DNA of 64,000 bases from Nocardia beijingensis NBRC 16342. Its GTDB lineage: Bacteria; Actinomycetota; Actinomycetes; Mycobacteriales; Mycobacteriaceae. The position numbers and the translations under genes are program-made. The stretch is from positions 62,001 through 126,000 of the forward strand of contig NZ_BDBC01000007.1 in assembly GCF_001612785.1 (NCBI RefSeq). The letters run 5' to 3'. Each line of letters opens with the position of its first letter. The first letter of the stretch is position 1. Shown piece by piece: positions 24,103 through 32,959 of the stretch. The notes under the pieces are model-generated. The model was given only the letters and a program-made list of their open reading frames with translations. It did no database searches and was not told where the DNA came from.

Positions 24103-25289
24103 GTGTTCACCCCGATCCGGCGGGCGAACGCGCGCAGCGGCACCTTGCGGTCGTGGTCGAGCAGTTCGGTCACGATATGGCGGGGCAGCGTCTGGTATTT
24201 CAGCCAGTCCGCGCCGCCCACCCGCTCCGCCGTGAGCAAGGCGTCCAGCGCGCGCTGGTGTCGGCCGGTGCGGGTCAGCGCGACCGCCGTATCGGCGAGG
24301 TGCCTGGCCCGGGACGCCTGCGGGAGACTACCGTTCACCGGCATCTGCTTGGCGGCGGCCAGCGCCTCCGGGTAGCGCTCGGAGGAGACGTTGACATCCA
24401 CCGTCTGCATGACGACCTGCGAAGGGCCGAAATACGTTTCGTAGTCCTGCCGGTCCGTGCCGATCCGCAGGGCGACCTCGCTCGCCGCCTGCACCAGGGA
24501 CAAGGCGTCGTGCACGTCCTGGGCTCGGCCCGCGGCGGTCGCGCCCTGCAACACCAGCGAACCGTAGGCGGACAGATGCGTCGGCGTGACGTCGCCGGAG
24601 GGCTCGAGGGTCGCGGCCGCGTTCAGCGCCACGCCGCGGGACTCGTCGTAGCGGCCCTGCACCAGCAACTGCCAGGCCACCGAACCGCGGATGGTGGCGA
24701 GCAGCAGGGGATCGTCGCCCAGCTCGGCGGCGGCGAGCGCCTGCCGGATGGCGAGGAACGCCGGATCGGTTTGTCCGAGATGCACCAGCGTGCATCCGGT
24801 TACCCAGTACATCCTGGCCAGCAACTCGTTGGCAGGGGCGACCGAACCGTTGCGCGCGGCATGCACGGTGGCGCGCAGCTGGGTCAAATTCGGCGGAAGA
24901 ATCGAAGTCAGCAACTCGTAGCGGCCCGACCAGTAGGCGCCCCAGGCGTATTCGACCGCGCGCCTGCCGTCGTCGAGGCTGACCGCCTCTTCTTCCCTGG
25001 TCTCGCCGAGCAGGTCGTCGACCGGCGTCAGCGCGCGTCGGATGGCCACGATGCCCGCGTCCGGATTGGTGGACGGCACACCCTGGCGCTTACCGATCAG
25101 ATCGGCGATGTCCACGTCCAAGGCGCGCGCGATCTTCTGCAAGCTGGCGATGGACGCGGTTTGGCGACCTCCCTGCTCGAGTTTGCGCACCAGATCGACG
25201 CTGACCCCCGCCTGGTCGGCGAGCTGGCGCTGCGTGAGCGCCTTGCCGCGGAACTGGCGGATCCGAACTCCGATCGACGATTCGTCCAT
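24099..25289 (-). CDS. XRE-family regulator with TPR-like C-terminal domain
   Basis: A 396-residue protein. Residues 8-68 are a Cro/CI-type helix-turn-helix (IRQFRGKALTQRQLADQAGV, then SVDLVRKLEQGGRQTAS). The remaining 320 residues form helical tetratricopeptide-like repeats (YWVTGCTLVHLGQTDPAFLA, HLADTAVALTRTGRHQRALDA). This architecture is common in actinobacterial peptide- or development-responsive regulators. ATG at 25289 is preceded by AAAGGA at 8 nt. It diverges from two small genes at 25436 and 25650, the usual kind of partner for such regulators. Confidence 0.9.
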   Translation of the reverse strand: MDESSIGVRIRQFRGKALTQRQLADQAGVSVDLVRKLEQGGRQTASIASLQKIARALDVDIADLIGKRQGVPSTNPDAGIVAIRRALTPVDDLLGETREEEAVSLDDGRRAVEYAWGAYWSGRYELLTSILPPNLTQLRATVHAARNGSVAPANELLARMYWVTGCTLVHLGQTDPAFLAIRQALAAAELGDDPLLLATIRGSVAWQLLVQGRYDESRGVALNAAATLEPSGDVTPTHLSAYGSLVLQGATAAGRAQDVHDALSLVQAASEVALRIGTDRQDYETYFGPSQVVMQTVDVNVSSERYPEALAAAKQMPVNGSLPQASRARHLADTAVALTRTGRHQRALDALLTAERVGGADWLKYQTLPRHIVTELLDHDRKVPLRAFARRIGVNT

Positions 25290-25435
25290 ACCCAAGTCCT
25301 TTTGTTAAATCTGGGTTTCAGAGTACGACGCTATGTTATCTGCGACTACCGAAGTGGGACATTGCGTACGACTCGTTCGCCGCTGGTTGGAATACCGTTG
25401 CCTTTCTGCAACTTTGACTGCAAAGGGCGGCGGCA

Positions 25436-25645
25436 ATGAAAACCATGCCGATGAACACCGTCCAGGCCGGGCGCGCCGATCGCGCGCGGCGGCCTGGCGC
25501 TCAGACCCTACGATCGGCGCGCCACCGCGCGTTTCGATCGGCACGTCTCGTCAGCGCTCCGCTGGCAAATATGCGCGACCAGCGCGGGTTGCTACCCCGA
25601 ACGTCCGTCTATTCGACCGAATTCGGCTACTGCGATGCGGAGTAA
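25436..25645 (+). CDS. Possible 69-residue arginine-rich protein upstream of a conserved gene
   Basis: ATG at 25436 is preceded by AAAGGGCGG. The predicted protein is basic (MKTMPMNTVQAGRADRARRP, ending TEFGYCDAE) and has no recognisable domain. Its last codons contain the GGAG that serves as ribosome site for the gene at 25650, so its translation could couple to that gene. It may be a leader peptide or a chance frame. The opposite strand here has no better candidate. Confidence 0.3.
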   Translation: MKTMPMNTVQAGRADRARRPGAQTLRSARHRAFRSARLVSAPLANMRDQRGLLPRTSVYSTEFGYCDAE

Positions 25646-25649
25646 AGCG

Positions 25650-26102
25650 ATGTTCGAGGGCTGTCACAACCCCCATGAAGTCGCGCATCTGCTGCGGCAT
25701 ACCTACGGGCTTCCGGTTCAGCTGCTCGCCGGACGCCCGACCATCACCACCGGCTCCATCATGGGCGCGATCGTCATGCCGCCGGAGCTGGGGCGCAAGG
25801 TGCTCGTCCAACTGGACCGCAACCACACCGCGCCCGTCATCGCCGATCCGGGTGAGCGCACGTGGACCTTCCTCGTCACGCCACCAAGCCCCGCCCGGCC
25901 GGTCGAAGTCGCGGTCCGGCGCTGCCTCGCCGGGCACGGGGTCACCGTGATTCCCGGCGGTCGCATCATCCTGTTGCCCAGCTCCGATTCGTCACTCGGC
26001 TGGCACTGGGCGGGCGAACCCGCGCCGGGCGTCCTGCGCATGCCGCCGCGCGCCGCGGTGATCGACGCCGTGCACGAGGTCGTCGGGCTGCGCACCTACT
26101 GA
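25650..26102 (+). CDS. Conserved hypothetical protein paired with the XRE regulator
   Basis: A 150-residue soluble protein starting MFEGCHNPHEVAHLLRHTYG. It has GSIMGAIVMPPELGRKVLVQL, then PGERTWTFLVTPP and GGRIILLPSSDSSLGWHW, a mixed alpha/beta pattern I associate with small actinobacterial proteins encoded beside XRE regulators. Function unknown. ATG at 25650 has GGAG at 7 nt; an in-frame ATG at 25635 lacks a site. Divergence from the XRE gene across about 360 bp suggests a regulator-effector pair. Confidence 0.7.
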   Translation: MFEGCHNPHEVAHLLRHTYGLPVQLLAGRPTITTGSIMGAIVMPPELGRKVLVQLDRNHTAPVIADPGERTWTFLVTPPSPARPVEVAVRRCLAGHGVTVIPGGRIILLPSSDSSLGWHWAGEPAPGVLRMPPRAAVIDAVHEVVGLRTY

Positions 26103-26226
26103 CCACCTGGCGCGACCGGTCCGCATCCGACTGCCCGGGTGCGGGCCGGTCGGGCGGGTAGAACCCGCCCGTCTACCAGGGGTAACTACTCATGTCCGCG
26201 CGGGTCGCGATGACCAGCATGAAGTC

Positions 26227-29088
26227 ATGACTACCTCCATCGATCCGGCGTTGCTCGCGCGGCTCTCCGGCGAGTTCACCACGCTGGGTACGCAGCTGGG
26301 CGTGCTCGGGAGCGATCTGCGGCTGCTACGCGAGCAGGTCGTCGCGGACATCTCGGTGCGTCCGGCCGCGCCCGGCACGTGGGGTGCGGGCGTGCCGGGA
26401 GGAACGCATCCGACGTCGGACCGGCCGGGGGTGCCCGGCACCGAAGCGGTGCGTGGGGCGGAGTCCCGCGCGAAAGGTGCGGACGTATCCGGGGTGATGC
26501 GGGAGTCGGCGTTCGACACGCTGGGGGCTGGCGTTCCCGGGGATGCGGGTGGCTCGGTGTCCGACCCGTCGGGTGCCGGTGTTCCTGGGGCAGCGCGAGG
26601 GTCGGCGGCCGATGCGACGGGGGCTAGCGGTCTCGAAGATGTGGGTGGCTCGATGTTCGGCGTGTCGGGGGGCGTCGGCGTGCCTGGGGCAGGGGGCGGT
26701 TCGACGGCCGACGTAACTGCTGGTGGCGTACCTGGGGCGGCATCCGACGCGTCGGGTGTGGGCGAGCCCGGGGTGGCACGGGGGTTGGCGTTCGGCACGC
26801 TGGGGGCTGGCGTTCCCGGGGATGTACATGGATCGGTGTCCGACCCGTCGGGTGCCGGTGTGCCTGAGGCAGGGCACGGGTCGCTGCCCGTCTCGACGGG
26901 TGGGGGCGAGCCCGGAGATGTACGTGGCTTGGTATCCGACCCGTCGGGTGCTGGTGTGTCCGGGGCAGTGGCCGACGCGACGGGTGCGTCCCGGACGGAG
27001 GCGCCACGCGGGTCGGCGTCCGGCGAGGCGCGCGGCTCTCTTTCGCAGCCGTCGGTACGCCCTGGGACTGGCAGTCAGGCGCTCGGGTCTGTTCCCGAAT
27101 CCGTAGGCCCGGTCGCGGGGACGGTGTCGAGTGGGGGCGGTGCACCCGCGGGGAGCGGGTTCGCGGGGACGGTGTCGGGTGGGACCGACGGGTCCACAAG
27201 TGGGTTCGGGGAGTCGGGAGGCGTGCCGTCAGGGGCGGTATCTCCGGTGACTCCGTCGTGGCCGGGCCGGTCAGCGGCCGGTGTGCCGGGTCCTCCTCCG
27301 CAGCCCGCGTACGTTCCGCGTTACGCGCCGCCGCCGGGCGGTGGCTGGGGTGGCGCTGCCTGGCCGCCGAACGCCTGGGGGCCGATGCCGGGCGCGGTAC
27401 CGCCTCGTCCACCGGTGCCGCCGCGCCCGGCGTCGCCGGTACCGCACACGCCGTGGTGGCAGCGGGACGGGGTGATCAGCCGGATCTTGGCGCTGGCCGG
27501 TGTCGCGGTGACGTTGATCGGCGTCGCGATGCTGCTGGTTCTGGCCGCTCAGGCGGGCTTCTTCGGGCCGGTGCCGCGGGTGGTCGCGGGTGCGGTCTTC
27601 TCCGCTGGGCTGGTCGCCACGGGCGTGCGGGTCTTCGGGCGGACCGGCGGACGGGTCGGCGGCATCGCCCTGGCGGCCACCGGCGTCGCGGGCGCCTATC
27701 TCGATGTCGTCGCGGTGACGGCCATCTACCACTGGCTGCATCCGGTGTTCGGGCTCGCCGTCGCCTTGGGTGTCGCCGCCGGAGGCGTCGGTTTGGCGAT
27801 GCAGTGGCGCTCGCAGCCTTTCGCGGTGCTGGTGGTGCTCGCCGCGGCGGCGCTGTCTCCGGTGGTGACCACGCGACCGGTGCTGCTCGCGTTCCTGATC
27901 GTGTTGCAGTTGGCCTGCGTGCCGGTGCAATTGGCGCGGGACTGGCCCTACCTGCACGTCGCACGCACATTGCCCGCCGTACTGGCGACATCGACGTTTG
28001 TCGCGGGTGTGGTACTCGGTGCTCCCTCCGCTGGAGAGCGCACCGGGGTGCTCGTGGCAGCGGCGGCGGTCGCGCTTGTGGGGATCATCGGGACGATCGT
28101 CGTCGTCCGGCAACGGCCCGCCGACGTCACCGCATCCCTGACGATGGCGGCGGCGCTCGTGCCGATTCTGTTGGCGCCGGGCATGTATTCCGAACGGCTC
28201 GTCGCGGTGTCGGTGGCGTCGCTCGCCGCCGCGGTGCTCTTACTCGTCGCCGCGGCGAGCGCTGTGCCGAAAGTGGTTGGCGTTGTCGCGATTCCAGGAC
28301 ATACGACCCTCGTAGCGGCCGTCGCGGGTTCGATCGCGCTACTCGAAGCATGTGTGGGTGCGACCGACGCGCAAACGCTGCCAACGGCGCTGCTCTTGGT
28401 GGCGTTGGTCTTCCTCGGCGTGGCGGGCCAGCGGATGTCCCGCCTGGCGGCGGGCCTCGGCGGGGCGTTCGCGGTGCTCGGCGGCTTGGCGCTGCTGAAC
28501 GTCGCGAGTCCGGAAACGCTCGCCTCGCAGCATCGTTCGGAGAGCGACCTGGGGATGTCGACCGCGCTCAGCGCGGTGCTGGCCCTCGCGGTGGTCGCGG
28601 TGGCACTGTGGTGCGCGCGGCGGTCGCCGGGCCCGGCCGCGGGTAGCGCGTGGCCGTGGATCGTCGCGAGCGTCGCCGGACTCTACGCGGTGACCACGAC
28701 GACGGTCTCGGTCGGCGTCGCCACCGGAACGCCGAACGGGTTCGTCATCGGCCACAGCGCAGCGACGATCCTGTGGATGGCCGCCGCGACCGGAGCCCTC
28801 CTGTTCGGACTGCGCGAACTCGCCGACGCACCCGCGGTCGCCAAACTCGCCCTGGGTTCCGGATTGCTGGTCACCGCGGCGGCATTGGCCAAACTGTTCC
28901 TCTTCGACCTGGCAACCCTGGACGGCCTGCTTCGCGTCGCCGCCTTCCTCGTCGTCGGCATCCTCCTGCTCCTGGCCGGAACCCGCTACGCCCGAGCCTT
29001 CGCCGACGCGGGCAGCGAATCCCGCGGCCCGGCAACAGCTGCCGCGAAACAGCAGGAAGAGCCCGACGACGTCGGCCGGGCAAGCTGA
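26227..29088 (+). CDS. DUF2339 multi-pass membrane protein with long repetitive linker
   Basis: A 953-residue protein. Residues 1-45 form a predicted helix (LLARLSGEFTTLGTQLGVLG). About 46-350 is a glycine-, valine- and proline-rich repetitive region built on GAGVPG and SVSDPSGAGVP, 350-420 is proline-rich (PPPQPAYVPRYAPPPGG), and from about 415 to the end there are roughly twenty transmembrane helices of the DUF2339 type (ISRILALAGVAVTLIGVAML and onward). Relatives usually have a much shorter linker. Function unknown; it may organise envelope components. The linker DNA contains long in-frame direct repeats. It converges on mmpL3 with 122 bp between. Confidence 0.85.
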   Translation: MTTSIDPALLARLSGEFTTLGTQLGVLGSDLRLLREQVVADISVRPAAPGTWGAGVPGGTHPTSDRPGVPGTEAVRGAESRAKGADVSGVMRESAFDTLGAGVPGDAGGSVSDPSGAGVPGAARGSAADATGASGLEDVGGSMFGVSGGVGVPGAGGGSTADVTAGGVPGAASDASGVGEPGVARGLAFGTLGAGVPGDVHGSVSDPSGAGVPEAGHGSLPVSTGGGEPGDVRGLVSDPSGAGVSGAVADATGASRTEAPRGSASGEARGSLSQPSVRPGTGSQALGSVPESVGPVAGTVSSGGGAPAGSGFAGTVSGGTDGSTSGFGESGGVPSGAVSPVTPSWPGRSAAGVPGPPPQPAYVPRYAPPPGGGWGGAAWPPNAWGPMPGAVPPRPPVPPRPASPVPHTPWWQRDGVISRILALAGVAVTLIGVAMLLVLAAQAGFFGPVPRVVAGAVFSAGLVATGVRVFGRTGGRVGGIALAATGVAGAYLDVVAVTAIYHWLHPVFGLAVALGVAAGGVGLAMQWRSQPFAVLVVLAAAALSPVVTTRPVLLAFLIVLQLACVPVQLARDWPYLHVARTLPAVLATSTFVAGVVLGAPSAGERTGVLVAAAAVALVGIIGTIVVVRQRPADVTASLTMAAALVPILLAPGMYSERLVAVSVASLAAAVLLLVAAASAVPKVVGVVAIPGHTTLVAAVAGSIALLEACVGATDAQTLPTALLLVALVFLGVAGQRMSRLAAGLGGAFAVLGGLALLNVASPETLASQHRSESDLGMSTALSAVLALAVVAVALWCARRSPGPAAGSAWPWIVASVAGLYAVTTTTVSVGVATGTPNGFVIGHSAATILWMAAATGALLFGLRELADAPAVAKLALGSGLLVTAAALAKLFLFDLATLDGLLRVAAFLVVGILLLLAGTRYARAFADAGSESRGPATAAAKQQEEPDDVGRAS
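26521..26960 (+). repeat. In-frame direct repeats inside the DUF2339 gene
   Basis: A block beginning CTGGGGGCTGGCGTTCCCGG at 26521 recurs at 26800, exactly 279 bp (93 codons) later. Both copies continue with nearly the same sequence through a second shared string, GACCCGTCGGGTGCCGGTGT. A third, shorter copy of that string starts near 26938. Multiples of three keep the frame, so the linker probably grew by duplication. Confidence 0.75.
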
Positions 29089-29210
29089 CCGGTCGCCGCG
29101 GCGATCGCCGCCGCTATCGCGTCATTGAGGTTCGGCACTACGCCCAACGACGAACTTCGGCCTGCGAACCGGTCGGATGGGCGCAAGTTGTCGTTGTCAG
29201 GAGCGACCGT

Positions 29211-32200
29211 TCACTCGCGCTCGCGGCGGCGCAGTAGTTCGTTCACGCTCACCGTGCGGCCGTCGCCGCCGTGGTGTCTGCCTTCCTCGGGGACCCGGCC
29301 GATGTGACGGCGGGAGGAGCGCAGTTCGGCCATCCAGCTCTCGATGCTGCTGCGGTTGGTGGTGTCCGGTCCGTTGTACGGCTCCGCGGTGGCCTCTGGC
29401 TCGGGTGCACGATGGGCGGGACTGTCGGAGACGGCCGGATCCTCGGACGGCAGGCGTGCCGGACGTGGGGCGGCCGGCTCCTGCTGTGCGAGTTCGAAAG
29501 TCGGCTCCTGCGCGATACCGGACAGTGGACGCGGTTCCAGCGCGTGCGGGGCGGGCGGCGTGATCGGCGAGACAGCGGGACGCGGGCTGCGCTCGGGAAG
29601 GATCACCGAGGGCACACCGGCGTGCGATGTGTTCGGGTCGTGCGGCAGGCCGCTGGGCGGCATCGGTCGCGACCCCGCGGGACCTTGTGGGTTCACGGGC
29701 GGCGACGGCGGCCGCTGCTCCGCCTGCTCGGGCGTCGAGCGCGGATCGTTCGGAACCTGCGAGATCCGCCGCGGCCGAATGGGTTCACCCCGCGGGGGTG
29801 TGGGAGTGCGCGGCGGTTCCGGGCGCTGCCTGCCCGGATCGAGCGGCGGCGGCGCGGGCGTCGGCTGCGGCGCGGGCGGCGGCGGAACCCGGTCCAGCCG
29901 CCTGGTCGGCGCCTCGGCTTCGATCTCGGCGACCGTGCGCGGCTTGCGCCTGCGCGGCACCTTGTTCGCGGCGGCGACCGCGGGGATCTGCATGGTCACC
30001 GGATCGGTGATCGGCGTGGTCTTCACCAAGTCGACGACGTCGCCGCCACCGACGCGCTCGTCGTCGAGAATGGGCTCACCGAGCCCGACCTTCTCCTGCA
30101 CCTTCTTCATCCAGGCTGGCGCCCACCAGCAGTCGTCGCCGAGCAGCTTCATGGTGGCCGGGACGAGCAGCATGCGCAGCACGGTCGCGTCGATGAACAG
30201 CGCGGCGATCATGCCGTAGGCGATGTACTGCATCATCACCAGATCGGAGAAGGCGAACGCACCGGTGACGACGAGCAGGATCAGCGCGGCCGCGGTGATG
30301 ATCCGGCCGGTCTGCGCGGTGCCGATCCGCACCGCCTCGGTGGTGCTCGCGCCCTGGGCGCGCGCCTCGACCATGCGCGACATCAGGAAGACTTCGTAGT
30401 CGGTCGAGAGACCGTAGATGATCGCGATGATCAGCACCAGCACCGGCGACATGATCGGCTGGGGAGTGAAATTCAACAGCCCGGCGCCGTGGCCGTCGAT
30501 GAAGATCCAGGTGAGGATGCCGAGGGTGGACCCGAGACCGAGGGCGCTCATCAGCGCGGCCTTGATCGGCAGCACCAGCGAGCCGAAGGTCAGGAACATC
30601 AGCAGCGTCGTCACGAACAGGACGAGCGCGATCATCAGGGGCATCCGGCCCAGCAGCGCGCTGATGCTGTCCTTCTGGATCGCGGGTTGACCCCCGACGA
30701 GCATGGTCACACCGTCGGGCAACTCCAGCGAGCGGATGTAATCGATGGTCGGATCGGCGTCCTCGGAATTGGTGAGCGTGACGGAAGTCTTGAAAATGGT
30801 CTTGTCGTTGGGCGCCGTGCTCGGGGGATAAGCGAATTCGCCTGCCAGTCCTGGCGCTTTGCTCGCCTCTTTCACCACCTTGCCGACCTGGGTGGCGAGA
30901 CTGGGATCATCGACGACGAATACCAGTTCGATCGGGTCCGATTTGCGCAGCGGGAAAACCGTGTCGAACTCTTTCTGCGCCAGCCGGGTCGGATTGTCCG
31001 GCGGCAGATACCGCTCGTTGATACCGCCGAAACTGAGGTTCTTGACGGGGATGATCAGCAGCAACAAGATGATGCACAGCGGAATCGCGATCTTGAGCGG
31101 ATGCTTCATCACCCAGCGGGTGGACTGCCCCCAGAAGCCGCCCTCCACCTCGTCGGCGGTCTTCGTCTTACGGAACCGCTTGAGGCCGAGCATATCGACG
31201 CGCTTACCGAGCACCGCCAGCATGGCGGGCAAGACGGTGATCGAGGTCAACGCCGCCAGCGAGACCGTCGCGATGGCGCCGTAGGCGACCGATTTCAGAA
31301 AGCCCTGCGGGAACAGCAGCATGCCGCCGAGGCTGGCGACGATCATCGTCGCGGAGAACACCACGGTGCGGCCCGCCGTCATCACCGATCTGCGGACCGC
31401 GACCCTGGTGTCGTATCCCTCGGCGAGTTCCTCGCGGAACCGGCTCACGATGAACAAGCCGTAGTCGATGGCCAAACCGAGGCCGATCATCGAGACGACC
31501 GGCGAGACGAACGAGTTCACTTCCGCGAACTCGGTGATGAAGCGGACGATCCCCCAGGCGCCGATCACGGTGAGACCACCGACGATCAGCGGCAATCCGG
31601 CGGCGACGATACCGCCGAAGATGAAGAAGAGCAGCACGGCCACCGCCGGAATGGCGAGGATCTCCATGCGTTTCTGGTCGTCGGCCATGGTGTCGTTCAG
31701 CGTGCCCGCCACGGCCTGCAGACCGGTCACCTGCACATCCACCCCGGGGATGAAGAAGACGTTCTTCACCTTCCGGTAATTGCGCACCATCTCGGTGTCG
31801 TTGTCGCCCTTGATGGCGATGGAGGCGAAAGCGTACTTCTTGTCCTTGGAACCGAAAACGGAAGCCTGAACCGGGATATTCGCGGTGTTCCGCCAGTAGA
31901 CACCGTTGATCTGGGTGATCTCGTCGGGATGGTCGCGGGGCAGACTCGTCAGGTTGTCGAGGATCTTGCCGCTGAATTCCGGATCATCGATGGTCTTGCC
32001 CTCCGGCGCCGTGTACAACACGATGACGTCGGAGGTGTGATCCCGTGCGAAGGCGCCGTCCTTGATCCGCGCCGCGCGCGCCGACTCCGAGGTCGGATCG
32101 TCCCACCCGCTGGAGCTGAGGTGGTCCTCCAACCCGAGGCCGTAGCCACCGAGAGCCAGAAGACCGGCCACGACCACGCCGATGACGGCGAAACGCAGCC

Positions 32201-32231
32201 GGTATACCAGATCGCCCCAGCGTGTGAACAC
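29211..32231 (-). CDS. mmpL3: MmpL3-type trehalose monomycolate exporter (RND superfamily)
   Basis: A 1006-residue MMPL transporter. The proton-relay pairs Asp256-Tyr257 (GLAIDYGLF) and Asp611-Tyr612 (GLSTDYEVF) lie in the fourth and tenth helices, with residues 256-257 at the numbering I recall for M. tuberculosis MmpL3. Twelve helices flank two periplasmic porter domains. The C-terminal 260 residues are a proline-rich cytoplasmic tail. GTG at 32231 follows AAGGAG at 8 nt and overlaps the stop of the preceding NYN gene. Context (trmB and NYN gene in front, mycolate genes nearby) supports MmpL3 rather than another MmpL. It exports trehalose monomycolate to the outer membrane. Confidence 0.93.
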   Translation of the reverse strand: MFTRWGDLVYRLRFAVIGVVVAGLLALGGYGLGLEDHLSSSGWDDPTSESARAARIKDGAFARDHTSDVIVLYTAPEGKTIDDPEFSGKILDNLTSLPRDHPDEITQINGVYWRNTANIPVQASVFGSKDKKYAFASIAIKGDNDTEMVRNYRKVKNVFFIPGVDVQVTGLQAVAGTLNDTMADDQKRMEILAIPAVAVLLFFIFGGIVAAGLPLIVGGLTVIGAWGIVRFITEFAEVNSFVSPVVSMIGLGLAIDYGLFIVSRFREELAEGYDTRVAVRRSVMTAGRTVVFSATMIVASLGGMLLFPQGFLKSVAYGAIATVSLAALTSITVLPAMLAVLGKRVDMLGLKRFRKTKTADEVEGGFWGQSTRWVMKHPLKIAIPLCIILLLLIIPVKNLSFGGINERYLPPDNPTRLAQKEFDTVFPLRKSDPIELVFVVDDPSLATQVGKVVKEASKAPGLAGEFAYPPSTAPNDKTIFKTSVTLTNSEDADPTIDYIRSLELPDGVTMLVGGQPAIQKDSISALLGRMPLMIALVLFVTTLLMFLTFGSLVLPIKAALMSALGLGSTLGILTWIFIDGHGAGLLNFTPQPIMSPVLVLIIAIIYGLSTDYEVFLMSRMVEARAQGASTTEAVRIGTAQTGRIITAAALILLVVTGAFAFSDLVMMQYIAYGMIAALFIDATVLRMLLVPATMKLLGDDCWWAPAWMKKVQEKVGLGEPILDDERVGGGDVVDLVKTTPITDPVTMQIPAVAAANKVPRRRKPRTVAEIEAEAPTRRLDRVPPPPAPQPTPAPPPLDPGRQRPEPPRTPTPPRGEPIRPRRISQVPNDPRSTPEQAEQRPPSPPVNPQGPAGSRPMPPSGLPHDPNTSHAGVPSVILPERSPRPAVSPITPPAPHALEPRPLSGIAQEPTFELAQQEPAAPRPARLPSEDPAVSDSPAHRAPEPEATAEPYNGPDTTNRSSIESWMAELRSSRRHIGRVPEEGRHHGGDGRTVSVNELLRRRERE

Positions 32232-32959
32232 TAAGCGACTCCTTGGGCGGGGCGAGAGGTGAGCAGTGCCGACAGCGGCCGGAACGGCTGCAGCCAGGCA
32301 CCCTCGTCGGGCAGCGAGTCGAGGCTCACCCGGGGCAGCGGTTCACGGAACACGCCCGGAATGTCCTCGAGGTCGATGAATTCGAGAGTATCGGATGTGA
32401 CGGCCCAACTCGCGTGCTCGCGGAAGCCGAGCACCTGAACCGGCACTCCCTTGGCGGCGAGCGCCTCGAGCGGTTCGCGGAACGCCTGGCCGTCGGCGGA
32501 GGCGACCATGATGCCCGCCAGACCGGCGCCTCGGCTGCGCAGGGCGATGTGCGCCAGCATGTCGGCGTCGACATCGGAGTCCTCGTCGATCTTCGGTTTG
32601 GCGAAGACCGCGTAGCCGACGTTGCGCAGCGCCTCCACCCAAGGCCGCACGACGTCGGCGGTGCCCGGCGCGATGTTGGTGAAGACGGTGGCCTCTGGTT
32701 CCACCCGATGCACCGCGCCCACCGACAGTTCGGCGGTGCGGGCCAGCAGCCAGCGGCCGAGCGCGTCGAATCGCGGGCGGTAGGCGGCGGTCGGACGACC
32801 GCCGAGAATGGCGCCGAGGCCCATGTCGAGGTTCGGGGCGTCCCACACCAACAGGACACGGCGCACGTCCGGCCCCGAACTGCCGAGACCTTCCGCTCCG
32901 CCGTCGTGCACCTCCCCGGCAACATCGACCACTTCGTGGGCCATTTCACTGACGCTCAT
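32231..32959 (-). CDS. NYN-domain (PIN-like) protein of the mmpL3 operon (Rv0207c-like)
   Basis: A 242-residue protein. The NYN/PIN-like nuclease fold is suggested by VRRVLLVWDAPNLDMGLGAI (first acidic residue), DVDADMLAHIALRSRG (acidic cluster) and GIMVASADGQAFREPLEAL. The three acidic sites of the family appear present, so RNA binding or cleavage is possible but unproven. ATG at 32959 overlaps the trmB stop (ATGA) and has GGGGGAAG before it; an in-frame ATG at 32977 is an alternative. It is co-transcribed with trmB and mmpL3 with overlapping codons at both ends. Confidence 0.88.
   Translation of the reverse strand: MSVSEMAHEVVDVAGEVHDGGAEGLGSSGPDVRRVLLVWDAPNLDMGLGAILGGRPTAAYRPRFDALGRWLLARTAELSVGAVHRVEPEATVFTNIAPGTADVVRPWVEALRNVGYAVFAKPKIDEDSDVDADMLAHIALRSRGAGLAGIMVASADGQAFREPLEALAAKGVPVQVLGFREHASWAVTSDTLEFIDLEDIPGVFREPLPRVSLDSLPDEGAWLQPFRPLSALLTSRPAQGVA

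Noticed and set aside
29098..29111. 14-bp GC-rich palindrome GCGGCGATCGCCGC between convergent genes
   Set aside because: Such palindromes are frequent by chance in GC-rich DNA and this one has no T-run or second copy nearby.
29271..32234. 987-codon plus-strand frame across mmpL3
   Set aside because: Composition rich in His, Arg, Asp and Gln is typical of the antisense of GC-rich genes; the opposite strand carries all MmpL3 motifs.
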